Positions 10,121 to 19,687 of a DNA stretch of 64,000 nt are shown piece by piece. A program made the position numbers and the translations under genes. The notes below the pieces were generated by a model. That model saw only the letters and a program-made list of their open reading frames with translations. It did not search any database and was not told the DNA's origin. Position 1 is the stretch's first letter; every line of letters begins with the position of its first letter. Origin of the DNA: Chryseobacterium gleum (GTDB lineage: Bacteria; Bacteroidota; Bacteroidia; Flavobacteriales_D; Crocinitomicaceae); the NCBI GenBank assembly GCA_945860065.1, contig CAMAPI010000002.1:1-64000 (forward strand). The letters run 5' to 3'.

Positions 10121-12313
10121 TTACTTCACAATAAACGGCAAGGTTTTTTGTCCGTTTGAACTTTGAATCAATAATTGATACATCCCTGCTGCTAATTCTT
10201 GTGTATTCAGCATAACTAGGTTTTTACCACCTTTCGCTTTAATCAGCTGTTTTTGAATATACTTTCCTGATAGATCAACGATGGAAATCGTTAAATCGTC
10301 TGCACTTGGAAGATTGAATGACACATTCAATTCCTCATCCGCTGGATTAGGGAACATTTCTAGTTGCGAAATAAAGGCTTGTTCTGATAGTCCTGATACG
10401 ACTTCATTTGATGGACTACCAGTATATAAATTAATGTCATCCAAGTAAATATTGTTTCCTCCCTCCCCTTCAAATCGAAAGAGAACGCGGAATTTATCTG
10501 TGAAGTAATTGCTCGTAACATTCGTCATGTGAACCGTAACCCAATCAGCTTGAGAGGAAGGTTTCCATGAAGTGGTCGATGTCAGGGAAGAAAGTTGATT
10601 TCCTTGAATAGTTTTGCGCTGAATCCAATCTCCACCACAATCTCCTGAGATAAACACTTTGAAGTACTCGTAATTTGCGGTCAATACTTTTCGGTAAGCA
10701 TAACGGAAACTCAATGTCACAGTTCCTGTAGAGGGCACTGTCGACAAATCGATTTGAGAAGAGGTTAAATCATCAACATTCGCCGTTCCTTGTCCAAAGT
10801 TCATCAACTTCGCGCATTTTGCTCCTGAATAAGAAGTTGTAGACTCAATGGTCCAAGCATTGTTTGTAGATGAATTAAATACGTCCCAAGTCTGAAGATT
10901 CGATAAACTTGAATAATCTTCAAATCCTTCCCAGAAAGGTAAAGCGGCACCGGTATTTAATACATGAATAAAATTGTTTTTGATTTCACTGTCTGACAAT
11001 GTTCCGTCCGTTGAAGTTAATTGGATTGTATATAATCCTGGCGTATCGAAAATCACTGTTGGATTCTGACTCGTTGCCGTGTTTCCATTAGTGAATGACC
11101 AACCCGTTGACGGCGTGATTGTCCAAGTCCAAGCATTTGCCACGTTGTACGAATCGTCAGCAAAAGAAATTTCGTCGCCATTACAAATCGTTGTTTTATC
11201 TGCTGTAAATTCTGCTTTACATAAATAAAGTACGCCATTGCCTCCTACAGCGGCAAGATTTGATGTTGACCATAAATTAGCACGTCCGGTATTCGTTGAC
11301 TGCAATGCAGTTCTCATACGCGTACGTTGGCCTTGGGTAAACATTTTCGAACAGTAAGAATAATCCATGTAGTTTTCTACATTATCACGGATATTGAAGC
11401 CCCAGTAAGCATCGTCATTGCTACACGTGTTTGAATTTAAAACGCAACCAGTTACTCCGATACAAGTGGGAGTATCTTGAACTTGGTCTCCATTTCCTGT
11501 ACAACTTGCAGCATTACCAGGATTGTTATTTGATCCCCACGTATGCGATAAGTTTAACCAATGTCCTACTTCATGTGTTAATGTGCGACTAGTCCCCACT
11601 GAACTTGTTCCGATAGAACCAACATAATCGTGTAGTATCCAAATTCCATTTGTCATGTTATTTGCTGAAAATCCTGATGGATTCGTCGTGTATCCTGCAG
11701 CTCCGCCAATTTCGCCACAAATAAAAATATTCATGTATTTATTTCCTGGCCAATTGCCTTGATACACATCGTTTCCTGCAACGATCGCATCAACCTGATT
11801 TCCGCCATCGCTACCATCGTAACTAATCGTGTTATACGTTCTAGTTATCCCTTTAAAGCAATTGCCATTTGGTGCTTTCGTTGCAAACACAAATTCTATC
11901 TCGATATCCGCAGGCATTCCAGCAAAATCAGGATGAACATTCGCCGTATCTGGATTTTGTTTTCTGTAATCTCTGTTCAATAAAGCAAGTGCATTTGATA
12001 TTTGTTCGTCCGAAATGTTTTCTACTCCGTTCATGTGAAGCACATGAAAAACCACCGGTATTTTATAAATAGTTGCTTTTTCAGTGCTGCCTTTTTTAGA
12101 AAGCAACGCAAATTCTACATCATCTAATTCTTTTGCTCTCGCATACGCAGGATTCTTCATTAATTCGGCCTGTTTTTTATGCTGAATGCAATATTCAACT
12201 TTTTCACCATCGCGCATGTTTCCGGGGTCTAAAGCGCGTTTTTGTTGCGCAATTGCATTCATGGAAATAGTCAGTATGGATAAAAAAGAAAGGAGTAGTT
12301 GTCTTTTTTTCAT
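10121..12313 (-). CDS. M43-family (pappalysin-like) metalloprotease with PKD-type domain and T9SS type A sorting tail
   Basis: HEVGHWLNLSHTWG zinc motif; PKD-like segment; C-term FPNPADEELNVSF...GMYQLLIQ..KTLPFIVK; signal peptide MKKRQLLLSFLSILTISMNAIAQ. Confidence 0.9.
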   Translation of the reverse strand: MKKRQLLLSFLSILTISMNAIAQQKRALDPGNMRDGEKVEYCIQHKKQAELMKNPAYARAKELDDVEFALLSKKGSTEKATIYKIPVVFHVLHMNGVENISDEQISNALALLNRDYRKQNPDTANVHPDFAGMPADIEIEFVFATKAPNGNCFKGITRTYNTISYDGSDGGNQVDAIVAGNDVYQGNWPGNKYMNIFICGEIGGAAGYTTNPSGFSANNMTNGIWILHDYVGSIGTSSVGTSRTLTHEVGHWLNLSHTWGSNNNPGNAASCTGNGDQVQDTPTCIGVTGCVLNSNTCSNDDAYWGFNIRDNVENYMDYSYCSKMFTQGQRTRMRTALQSTNTGRANLWSTSNLAAVGGNGVLYLCKAEFTADKTTICNGDEISFADDSYNVANAWTWTITPSTGWSFTNGNTATSQNPTVIFDTPGLYTIQLTSTDGTLSDSEIKNNFIHVLNTGAALPFWEGFEDYSSLSNLQTWDVFNSSTNNAWTIESTTSYSGAKCAKLMNFGQGTANVDDLTSSQIDLSTVPSTGTVTLSFRYAYRKVLTANYEYFKVFISGDCGGDWIQRKTIQGNQLSSLTSTTSWKPSSQADWVTVHMTNVTSNYFTDKFRVLFRFEGEGGNNIYLDDINLYTGSPSNEVVSGLSEQAFISQLEMFPNPADEELNVSFNLPSADDLTISIVDLSGKYIQKQLIKAKGGKNLVMLNTQELAAGMYQLLIQSSNGQKTLPFIVK

Positions 12314-12415
12314 GTATAAATAGTTTTCTAGCAAAATAGTTCAGCGCTAAAATTAGTGAATTATTTAATAATTTTATCATTATTCACTGATATAAGCGTA
12401 TGAAAAGAATAAATG

Positions 12416-12446
12416 TTTTCATGTACTTGATATTTCACTAATTTTG
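12416..12446 (+). promoter_or_regulatory. Bacteroidetes-type promoter for the acyl-CoA thioesterase gene
   Basis: TTT-N20-TAATTTTG; ATG 5 nt after the -7 box. Confidence 0.5.
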
Positions 12447-12451
12447 CAACT

Positions 12452-12964
12452 ATGAAAGCAGTAAAAGCATGTGATACCTTATCGATTTCCACGAAAGTAG
12501 TATTACCAAATGATACGAACACCTTAGGTAATTTATTTGGTGGACAACTATTAGCGTGGATGGATGTCATATCTAGTGTTGCGGCGCATAGACACTGCAA
12601 ACGAGTTGTAGTAACTGCATCTGTGAATAATGTTTCTTTTCAGAAACCCATTAATCATGCTTCCATTGTCACTTTAGAGGCAAAAGTCTCCCGCGCATTT
12701 AACTCATCTATGGAGATATTTGTCGATGTGTTCGTCGAAGACAACTTAACAGGCGCAAGGGAAAAATGCAATGAAGCCATTTATACATTTGTAGCGGTGG
12801 ATCAAAATGGTGGGCCCATTCAAGTTCCTGAGCTTATTCCAGAGACTGATGAAGAAATTGAGCGATTTGAGGGAGCATTGCGACGCAAACAACTTAGCTT
12901 GATATTAGCAGGAAAAATGAAGCCTTCAGATGCAACAGAGCTCAAAAAATTATTTTTAGATTAA
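12452..12964 (+). CDS. Acyl-CoA thioesterase (hotdog fold)
   Basis: LPNDTNTLGNLFGGQLLAWMDVISSVAAHRHC motif. Confidence 0.88.
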   Translation: MKAVKACDTLSISTKVVLPNDTNTLGNLFGGQLLAWMDVISSVAAHRHCKRVVVTASVNNVSFQKPINHASIVTLEAKVSRAFNSSMEIFVDVFVEDNLTGAREKCNEAIYTFVAVDQNGGPIQVPELIPETDEEIERFEGALRRKQLSLILAGKMKPSDATELKKLFLD

Positions 12965-13948
12965 TTATTTTTGAACGCTTGACGCAATGACTTTTGCATC
13001 TTGCTTGGTCATGCAATGAAAGTGCTTCTTAGGGCATTCTTGGTGTCCAATTTTCGAGCACGGTCGACAGGGCAGTCCTTCCACTTGAAACATGTGATCA
13101 GATTGATTTTTTTTAGGCCTGTATGGACTCATTCCAAATTCCGGAGTTGTGTTTCCCCAAATGGAAATAATTTGAGTATTAAAACAAGCCGCAATATGCA
13201 TCATTCCGGTATCATTTGTCAGTAAACTTTTTGCTTGAGAGACGATACTTGCAGATTCCAAAATATTGAATTGCCCAGATGTATTTATAATGACTCTATT
13301 TGGGAACGCATCGACCAAGTAGTCACCTATTTCACGATCCATTTCACCGCCGATTATGATGATCTGATCAATCATTTCATGTATGATTTCCACCCATTTT
13401 TCCTTAGGCACCCTTTTCGTTTTGTACTGCGCACCTATTGCAATAGCCACGAAGTTCTTGTCGAGCATCGGAAAACGTTCTGACATATTCATTTGAAAAG
13501 TCGATGGAATCGAAAAATGGTTTTCTGGCATATCAACATGTACAATTCCCATTCCTTTTAGTGTTGCCAAATAACGATCAACCACATGAGTATTGGGAAG
13601 TGTGTTCCATCTAAACCTTGTGAAAAGCCATTTTCTCAGATTCAACTTATCAAAACGGGCAATTTTACCCGAAAGTCCAAACGTCAATCGTTTTGTTCTT
13701 AAGTTATTGTGTAAATCGATGATGTAATCAAATGACTCTTCTTTGATTTCCGTTTTAAAATCAGAGAACGAATCGGAAAGAAAATGAAATTTATCAATCC
13801 CCTCTGCCCCAAATAGTAACATTTCAGCATTTTTTTTGCTTGCAAAATGTATTTTTGCTTCAGGGAAGGCTTTTCGAATCGTTTTTATAACGGGGAAAGT
13901 AAGAACAATATCACCGATGGAGCTAAAACGAATGAGAAGGATTTTCAA
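12965..13948 (-). CDS. Glycosyltransferase family 9 (heptosyltransferase-like)
   Basis: MKILLIRFSSIGDIVLTFPVIKTIRKAFP and LLTNDTGMMHIAACF motifs. Confidence 0.88.
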   Translation of the reverse strand: MKILLIRFSSIGDIVLTFPVIKTIRKAFPEAKIHFASKKNAEMLLFGAEGIDKFHFLSDSFSDFKTEIKEESFDYIIDLHNNLRTKRLTFGLSGKIARFDKLNLRKWLFTRFRWNTLPNTHVVDRYLATLKGMGIVHVDMPENHFSIPSTFQMNMSERFPMLDKNFVAIAIGAQYKTKRVPKEKWVEIIHEMIDQIIIIGGEMDREIGDYLVDAFPNRVIINTSGQFNILESASIVSQAKSLLTNDTGMMHIAACFNTQIISIWGNTTPEFGMSPYRPKKNQSDHMFQVEGLPCRPCSKIGHQECPKKHFHCMTKQDAKVIASSVQK

Positions 13949-13986
13949 ATTATTGTCGATTTAATTGTTCATCGAAAATACAAAAA

Positions 13987-14655
13987 TTACTTTGGACTTG
14001 TATTTTGAAAAAGCACCCTATTAGGATCTAATTGTGCTTCAAGACTGGAAAAGAACGCCGTTCTCTCAGATTTGACAACACAATCAATTGGAAAAGATAA
14101 TTGGAGGTCTTCGATGTAATCAAAGTAAATCGTTTGTTGACTCACGCTAACCTTCCGAAGTCCGGCAAAGTAAATCAAAATTATTTCTCGATCGCTCACT
14201 AATACTGCCTTCGAGGTAATTCCCACTCTAAACTTATTTTTCGCATTAACCATTAGAAAAACCATAGATTCTAAGGCGAAAAACACCAAGACAATACTGA
14301 TGAAAATTGCTTCTTTGGTAACGTAATAATACGAAAGTGCGAGGAAGATCAATATAATTGCTTCGATAGAAGTATAGAGAACTACCCGTTGTTTTCTTTC
14401 CAAACTAATTTCACCATTCCAGGCAAATTTCGCTGATTTTGACGTTATTTTTACGCCCATCCATCTGCGTACTGATCGACGTAAACTGATGATTGCAAAT
14501 AATAAACCAAGTCCTAAAAATAGTTCAAAGCGGTACATCAAATTAGCGCCCGTGGTATTCAAAAAATCAATGGGAATATCAAATCCAACGAAAACGGAAA
14601 TCAGCATGGTTGGAAAAGTAACCAATAAAAGTAGGACATTGATAAAACTATTCAT
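13987..14655 (-). CDS. Hypothetical multi-pass membrane protein
   Basis: ORF with several hydrophobic segments; 8-nt overlap with the upstream DUF349 gene. Confidence 0.7.
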   Translation of the reverse strand: MNSFINVLLLLVTFPTMLISVFVGFDIPIDFLNTTGANLMYRFELFLGLGLLFAIISLRRSVRRWMGVKITSKSAKFAWNGEISLERKQRVVLYTSIEAIILIFLALSYYYVTKEAIFISIVLVFFALESMVFLMVNAKNKFRVGITSKAVLVSDREIILIYFAGLRKVSVSQQTIYFDYIEDLQLSFPIDCVVKSERTAFFSSLEAQLDPNRVLFQNTSPK

Positions 14656-16357
14656 TTGGAATTAATTTGAGTTTTTGTTTCAATTGTTGGATTCTCTCTT
14701 GGGTATGTTTTACTTTTTTCTCAACCTCCATTCTTAAAGCATCAGCACCTTTAGATTTAGCGAAGAACCCGAGGTTATTTTCTGATAACATGATTTCTTT
14801 TGTCAGGATTTCGATTTGCTTTCGAATTTCGATTTTCTCCCCTTGAAGCAACCTCGTTCGATCCGGACTAGACTGTAAATTATCCAATTTTGCTTTGAAC
14901 ATGATACTTTCTTTTTCTATCCCCTCTAATTTCAATGAAGCATATTTTTCATCCATTGCTTTCTTGAAATTTTGATAAACAGAATTCTTGTCTTTCATTG
15001 GGACTTGACCAAGCTCATTAAACTTGTTTTGAAAGGATCTTAACGCGGCAATTGCTTCTTGCTTGTCTGCAGGCATGGCCCAGTTTTGTACTTCCGAGAT
15101 CAACTCAGTTTTTGCGGTAAGATTGGAAGTGTTCGCTTCATCTTGATCTTTAAAATGAACTCCTTTGGCTTCAAAAAACACATTACATGCACCTCGAAAC
15201 TCACTCCATAATTTATTTTCAAAACGATGTCCAGCATTGCCAGAATCCTTCCATTTCTTCTGAAGTTGAATCAATTTTTCTGACGTACTTTTCCAATCTT
15301 GAGAATGGCTTAATGCTTTCGCTTCATCAATGAGTAATCTTTTCTTATCCGCGACTTCTTTAAATTTACTTTCGATGTCTTTTGAGAATTCTTTTTTAGC
15401 TTGGAAAAAGACATCGCAGTGTTTGCGGAATTCTTGATAGACCACTTCATTTTCCTTCCTTGAACCAAATCCGATTTTCTTCCAAGATTCTTGTAATCCT
15501 AGTACATCCTTTGTTTTTTGATCCCATTCCTTAGCGGAGGAAACATTTTCTATATTTTGGTTTACAACGAGTAATTTTTCTATTAGCGATTTTTTCGCGT
15601 CAATATTTTCTTTTAAAACGACTCTTTGCTGCTCATAATGCTCGTTGAATTTTTCATAAACACCGCGAACAGTTTCCCAATATGCATTTTTCAATGATTC
15701 CCATCCCTCATTCTGGACAGGGCCTATTTCCTCCCATTCGTCCTGCAAGGAACGAAGGTTTGCTTCAGCATCACGGACCGGTAAATTAGCCGTTCGCAAT
15801 TGTTTTAGCTTAAAAATAATGGCTTCTTTTAACTGCTGATTACGTTTGTAGTCATGCTCCTTAAGTTCTTTGTAAATTTTGATGTTGTAGAAGAAAATCT
15901 CCAGTAATCGAGAATATTCCTTTTGCAAAGCCTCACGTTTATCACGAGGAATGTCTCCAACCTTCTTCCAGTTTTCATGGATTTCTTTGTATGCATTGAA
16001 TGCCGTCCCGATTTTCTCTTCGTTCTCAATCACATCCTTCAAACGTTCAACAAGTACTTTCTTCTGTTTTAAGTTTTCGTTTTCAAGGACAGTCTTAAGT
16101 TCCACTTGTTTCTTCCTCTTTTCTTGAAAAGATTTATACGCATCGAAGAATGCTTCTTTGATTGGTGTATAATCATGCTCCTCATAACTCGTTCCTAGAT
16201 CAGATGCTTCCAATCTTTTAACTTGCTCAACACGCTCTGCTTCGATGATAAAATCTTCGAATTCTTGGCGAAGTTCTGAGGCATCCCTTCCGAGTCCGAT
16301 TAAGTCTTCAGCACCTTCCAATGCGAGTATTTTTTCCTGAAAGTTAGTGGGTTCCAT
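14648..16357 (-). CDS. DUF349-repeat protein
   Basis: Repeated W..IG / F...F / coiled-coil DUF349-like units. Confidence 0.85.
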   Translation of the reverse strand: MEPTNFQEKILALEGAEDLIGLGRDASELRQEFEDFIIEAERVEQVKRLEASDLGTSYEEHDYTPIKEAFFDAYKSFQEKRKKQVELKTVLENENLKQKKVLVERLKDVIENEEKIGTAFNAYKEIHENWKKVGDIPRDKREALQKEYSRLLEIFFYNIKIYKELKEHDYKRNQQLKEAIIFKLKQLRTANLPVRDAEANLRSLQDEWEEIGPVQNEGWESLKNAYWETVRGVYEKFNEHYEQQRVVLKENIDAKKSLIEKLLVVNQNIENVSSAKEWDQKTKDVLGLQESWKKIGFGSRKENEVVYQEFRKHCDVFFQAKKEFSKDIESKFKEVADKKRLLIDEAKALSHSQDWKSTSEKLIQLQKKWKDSGNAGHRFENKLWSEFRGACNVFFEAKGVHFKDQDEANTSNLTAKTELISEVQNWAMPADKQEAIAALRSFQNKFNELGQVPMKDKNSVYQNFKKAMDEKYASLKLEGIEKESIMFKAKLDNLQSSPDRTRLLQGEKIEIRKQIEILTKEIMLSENNLGFFAKSKGADALRMEVEKKVKHTQERIQQLKQKLKLIPNE

Positions 16358-17276
16358 TTAGATTCATTTCAAAGTTAGACAATGACACGAACTGACGAAT
16401 TCGTTGATCGATATCTTCGGTAGTTATTTCTGTAAGTCTTTGCGTACCAAATTTCTCTACGCAGAAAGATGCCAAGGCAGACCCCGCAATAATAGCGCGC
16501 TTCATGTTTTCAAATGAATCGTCATCAGACGCTGCTAAATATCCCATAAAACCACCGGCGAAAGTGTCTCCTGCCCCTGTTGGATCAAAGACTTCTTCTA
16601 AAGGCAATGCTGGAGCGAAGAATATGTTTTCACCTTGGAACAATAATGCACCATGCTCACCCTTTTTGATGATTAAAATTCTTGGGCCCATTTGACGAAT
16701 AATTTTTGCTGCACGAACCAATGAATATTCTTTCGAAAGCTGTCTTGCTTCTTCATCATTAATAATCAGAACATCTACTTCTTTCATGGTTTCTTTCAAC
16801 TCATCTAATGCGATATCCATCCAGAAATTCATGGTGTCCATCGCAATTAATTTGGGGCGTTTAGCCATTCGGTTTATCACTGAAAGTTGAACTTGTGGAC
16901 TCAAATTACCTAACATCAAGTAATCTGCATGTTGACAAATTTCTGGGACAATTGGGTCAAAGGTGCCTAGTACATTTAATTCAGTAACCAAGGTATCACG
17001 AGAATTCATGTCATTGTGATATTTCCCTGACCAAAAGAACGTTTTTTCTCCTTTTTTAATTTGGACGCCGTCAACATTTACACCACGAGATGTTAAATAT
17101 GACAATGTTTCATTGGGGAAATCTTCACCAACAACGGATATCAGTCCTTGTTCTTTTGCAAAAAACGAAGAAGCCAAAGAAATAAACGTTCCAGCTCCAC
17201 CAACGATTTTATCCGTTTTTCCAAACGGTGTTTCAATAGCATCAAACGCTACACTTCCTACAGTTACTAACTTCAT
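16344..17276 (-). CDS. PfkB-family carbohydrate/nucleoside kinase
   Basis: DPTGAGDTFAGGFMGYLA PfkB signature 2; N-term GGAGTF. Confidence 0.9.
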   Translation of the reverse strand: MKLVTVGSVAFDAIETPFGKTDKIVGGAGTFISLASSFFAKEQGLISVVGEDFPNETLSYLTSRGVNVDGVQIKKGEKTFFWSGKYHNDMNSRDTLVTELNVLGTFDPIVPEICQHADYLMLGNLSPQVQLSVINRMAKRPKLIAMDTMNFWMDIALDELKETMKEVDVLIINDEEARQLSKEYSLVRAAKIIRQMGPRILIIKKGEHGALLFQGENIFFAPALPLEEVFDPTGAGDTFAGGFMGYLAASDDDSFENMKRAIIAGSALASFCVEKFGTQRLTEITTEDIDQRIRQFVSLSNFEMNLNGTH

Positions 17277-17327
17277 ATACAAAAAATTCCATGCAAAGAT
17301 ATGGATTTTCAGATTGTGACTCTACAA

Positions 17328-18209
17328 CTATTTTGATTTATGTAATCCTCGTGGATGTGCCTGTGCATAAACGGCCGTGAGTTGTGCAAAAGAGTTGTGT
17401 GTATAGACTTGGGTTGCAGATAAATTAGCGTGTCCGAGTAAGTCCTTTAATGTTTCTAATCCAATACCTCGATTCAATAAATGTGTGGCGAAAGTATGCC
17501 TTAGTACGTGTGGACTTTTCTTATCGGATGTTGTTAAGGATCCTAGTATGGCATTTATTTTACGGTATACCAATGTTGGGTAAAGATCCTTTCCGTTTTC
17601 ACGCGTAAAGAGTTTCATTGAATCGATATTCATTTTTTGTTTCATGGTACGAAACAACTGAATCGTTTGCGACAATTGCGGAGAAATCGGAATTAAACGT
17701 TCTTTGTTGCGTTTTCCGAGTACTTTGATGTGTTGCTCACCTACATCTGAGTCCTTTAGTCCAATAAGCTCGCTCAAACGAATTCCAGTTTGATAAAATA
17801 GTTCAAACATTAATTCATCTCGCACACCATTAAAATCCGATGAAAAAAGGAGACTTGTTTTGGCCGTATTAAGTTCAGATTCTTTGACAAAAATCGGTAA
17901 GCGTTTTTCGTTTTTTGGACCTTGTATTTTTGCTAGTGGATTGGTGGTGATTTCACCTTCTTTTCTCAACCATTTATAAAAGGTTCTCAAGGAGGCTAAT
18001 TTTCGATTTACACTACGGTTACTGATTCCACCATCAATCAGTTGAACAATCCATCCGCGGATGAGAAATGAATTTACTTCTTGCAGATCGCTTTTTACTT
18101 GTATGTCAGCAAAATCGATGAATTGCTGCACATCATGCTTGTATGCTCCAATCGTATGAGGGGAGAATCTTTTTTCAAAAGAAAGATATTGGATAAATTG
18201 TTCGAGCAT
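17328..18209 (-). CDS. xerC: Tyrosine recombinase XerC-type
   Basis: YQTGIRLSELIGL, HVLRHTFATHLLNRG, LLGHANLSATQVYTH catalytic boxes. Confidence 0.85.
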   Translation of the reverse strand: MLEQFIQYLSFEKRFSPHTIGAYKHDVQQFIDFADIQVKSDLQEVNSFLIRGWIVQLIDGGISNRSVNRKLASLRTFYKWLRKEGEITTNPLAKIQGPKNEKRLPIFVKESELNTAKTSLLFSSDFNGVRDELMFELFYQTGIRLSELIGLKDSDVGEQHIKVLGKRNKERLIPISPQLSQTIQLFRTMKQKMNIDSMKLFTRENGKDLYPTLVYRKINAILGSLTTSDKKSPHVLRHTFATHLLNRGIGLETLKDLLGHANLSATQVYTHNSFAQLTAVYAQAHPRGLHKSK

Positions 18210-18212
18210 AAA

Positions 18213-18234
18213 AAAAGGAGCTTACGCTCCTTTT
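18213..18234 (-). terminator. Terminator after rpsU
   Basis: AAAAGGAGC-TTAC-GCTCCTTTT; T-tract on the minus strand. Confidence 0.85.
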
Positions 18235-18256
18235 CAACGAATATATTGAACAAATG

Positions 18257-18448
18257 TTACAGTTCAGCTGACTGCATTCTTTGTTTGTAAGCAGCTCGGA
18301 TGATTTCCTGACGACGGGACACAGATGGTTTAATAAACTCTTTGCGTCCACGCAATTGCTTCATCATGTTTGTTTTCTCGTACTTTTTCTTGTACTTCTT
18401 CAAAGCTCTTTCGATGTTTTCGCCTTCTTTAATTGGAATGATCAACAT
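18257..18448 (-). CDS. rpsU: 30S ribosomal protein bS21
   Basis: 63 aa MLIIPIKEGENIERALKKYKKKYEKTNMMKQLRGRKEFIKPSVSRR. Confidence 0.95.
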   Translation of the reverse strand: MLIIPIKEGENIERALKKYKKKYEKTNMMKQLRGRKEFIKPSVSRRQEIIRAAYKQRMQSAEL

Positions 18449-18479
18449 ATGCTATTATTTACATTTAAACTTAGGTTGG

Positions 18480-18509
18480 CAAAGATAGAACTTTAATCCT
18501 AATTCACAA
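18480..18509 (-). promoter_or_regulatory. Promoter for rpsU
   Basis: TTG-N19-TATCTTTG on the minus strand, matching the Bacteroidetes -33/-7 consensus. Confidence 0.75.
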
Positions 18510-18513
18510 AAAA

Positions 18514-19653
18514 TTATTTCAATATTTCTCTAGAAATTACCAATTTTTGAATTTCCGAGGTTCCTTCTCCAATTGTCATGAGTTTGGCATCGCGTAAAAA
18601 TTTCTCCGCTGGATACTCTTTCGTATAACCATATCCACCCATGATTTGTACCGCCTCATTTCCGCATTTTACAGAAACCTCAGAAGCGAAGTACTTAGCA
18701 AAGGCTCCTTCTTTCGTCATGTGTAATTTCTTGTTCTTTCGGTAGGCTGCTTGGAAAGTCAATAATTCTGCTGCTTCCACTTGGGTTTTCATATCTGCTA
18801 ATTTGAAGGCGATGGCTTGAAACTGAGCAATTGGATGTCCAAATTGTTCGCGTTCTTTCGCGTATTTCACAGACGACTCATATGCACCACGTGCAATTCC
18901 GCAACTTAGCGAGGCAATGGAAATGCGTCCGCCATCTAAAATTTGCATGGCTTGTTTGAATCCATCACCAATGTTACCAAGCACATTTTCTTGAGGAACT
19001 CTGACGTTATCGAGTATCATCTCTGCTGTTTCGCTCGCTCTTACACCTAATTTATCTTTGATTTTAACTGCTGAGAATCCAGGCATTCCTTTTTCAATAA
19101 TGAATGCGGTGATTCCATTCGAATCTAATAACTCACCTGTTCGAACCAAAATCACTGCGACATCTCCACTTAATCCGTGTGTGATCCAGTTTTTTGCACC
19201 ATTGATAATCCAGTCATTTCCATCTTTCACGGCAGTTGTTTGCATGCGCATGGCATCAGACCCAGTATTTGCTTCTGTAAGTCCCCAGGCACCGATAAAT
19301 TCACCCGAAGCTAATTTTGGCAAGTATTTTTTCTTTTGTTCCTCGTTTCCGTGGTAATAGATATGTCCAGTGCAAAGCGAATTATGCGCAGCGACACTCA
19401 AGCCGATACCGCCACAAACTTTTCCGAGCTCCATTAATGCGGTTGCATATTCGAAATAAGAAAAACCTGATCCGCCGTATTCCTCTGGAATAAATATTCC
19501 CAATAGGCCGAGTTCCCCCATTTTTTTCATGGTTTCAACGGGAAAATACTCGTCAGTATCCCACTGTTTATAAAAAGGCTTGATTTCCTTTTCTGCAAAG
19601 TCACGCACCATTTGAGCGATCATTGCTTGGTTTTCATTAGTAGAGAAATTCAT
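18514..19653 (-). CDS. Acyl-CoA dehydrogenase
   Basis: GAWGLTEANTGSDAMRMQT, QIMGGYGYTKEYPAEKFLRDAKLMTIGEGTSEIQ. Confidence 0.95.
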   Translation of the reverse strand: MNFSTNENQAMIAQMVRDFAEKEIKPFYKQWDTDEYFPVETMKKMGELGLLGIFIPEEYGGSGFSYFEYATALMELGKVCGGIGLSVAAHNSLCTGHIYYHGNEEQKKKYLPKLASGEFIGAWGLTEANTGSDAMRMQTTAVKDGNDWIINGAKNWITHGLSGDVAVILVRTGELLDSNGITAFIIEKGMPGFSAVKIKDKLGVRASETAEMILDNVRVPQENVLGNIGDGFKQAMQILDGGRISIASLSCGIARGAYESSVKYAKEREQFGHPIAQFQAIAFKLADMKTQVEAAELLTFQAAYRKNKKLHMTKEGAFAKYFASEVSVKCGNEAVQIMGGYGYTKEYPAEKFLRDAKLMTIGEGTSEIQKLVISREILK

Positions 19654-19677
19654 GTTGTTGATTGATGTTGTTGATTG
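19652..19677. repeat. 13-bp perfect tandem duplication (ATGTTGTTGATTG x2) at the acyl-CoA dehydrogenase start
   Basis: Read directly from the sequence. Confidence 0.9.
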
Positions 19678-19687
19678 ATATTTTGAC

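Noticed and set aside
12361-12600. 79-aa minus-strand ORF antisense to the thioesterase start
   Set aside because: Overlaps the promoter and start of a supported gene; no homology motif
17328-18209. Tyrosine recombinase as evidence of a mobile element
   Set aside because: Located next to rpsU as a housekeeping XerC-type gene; no att repeats, cargo or integrase context
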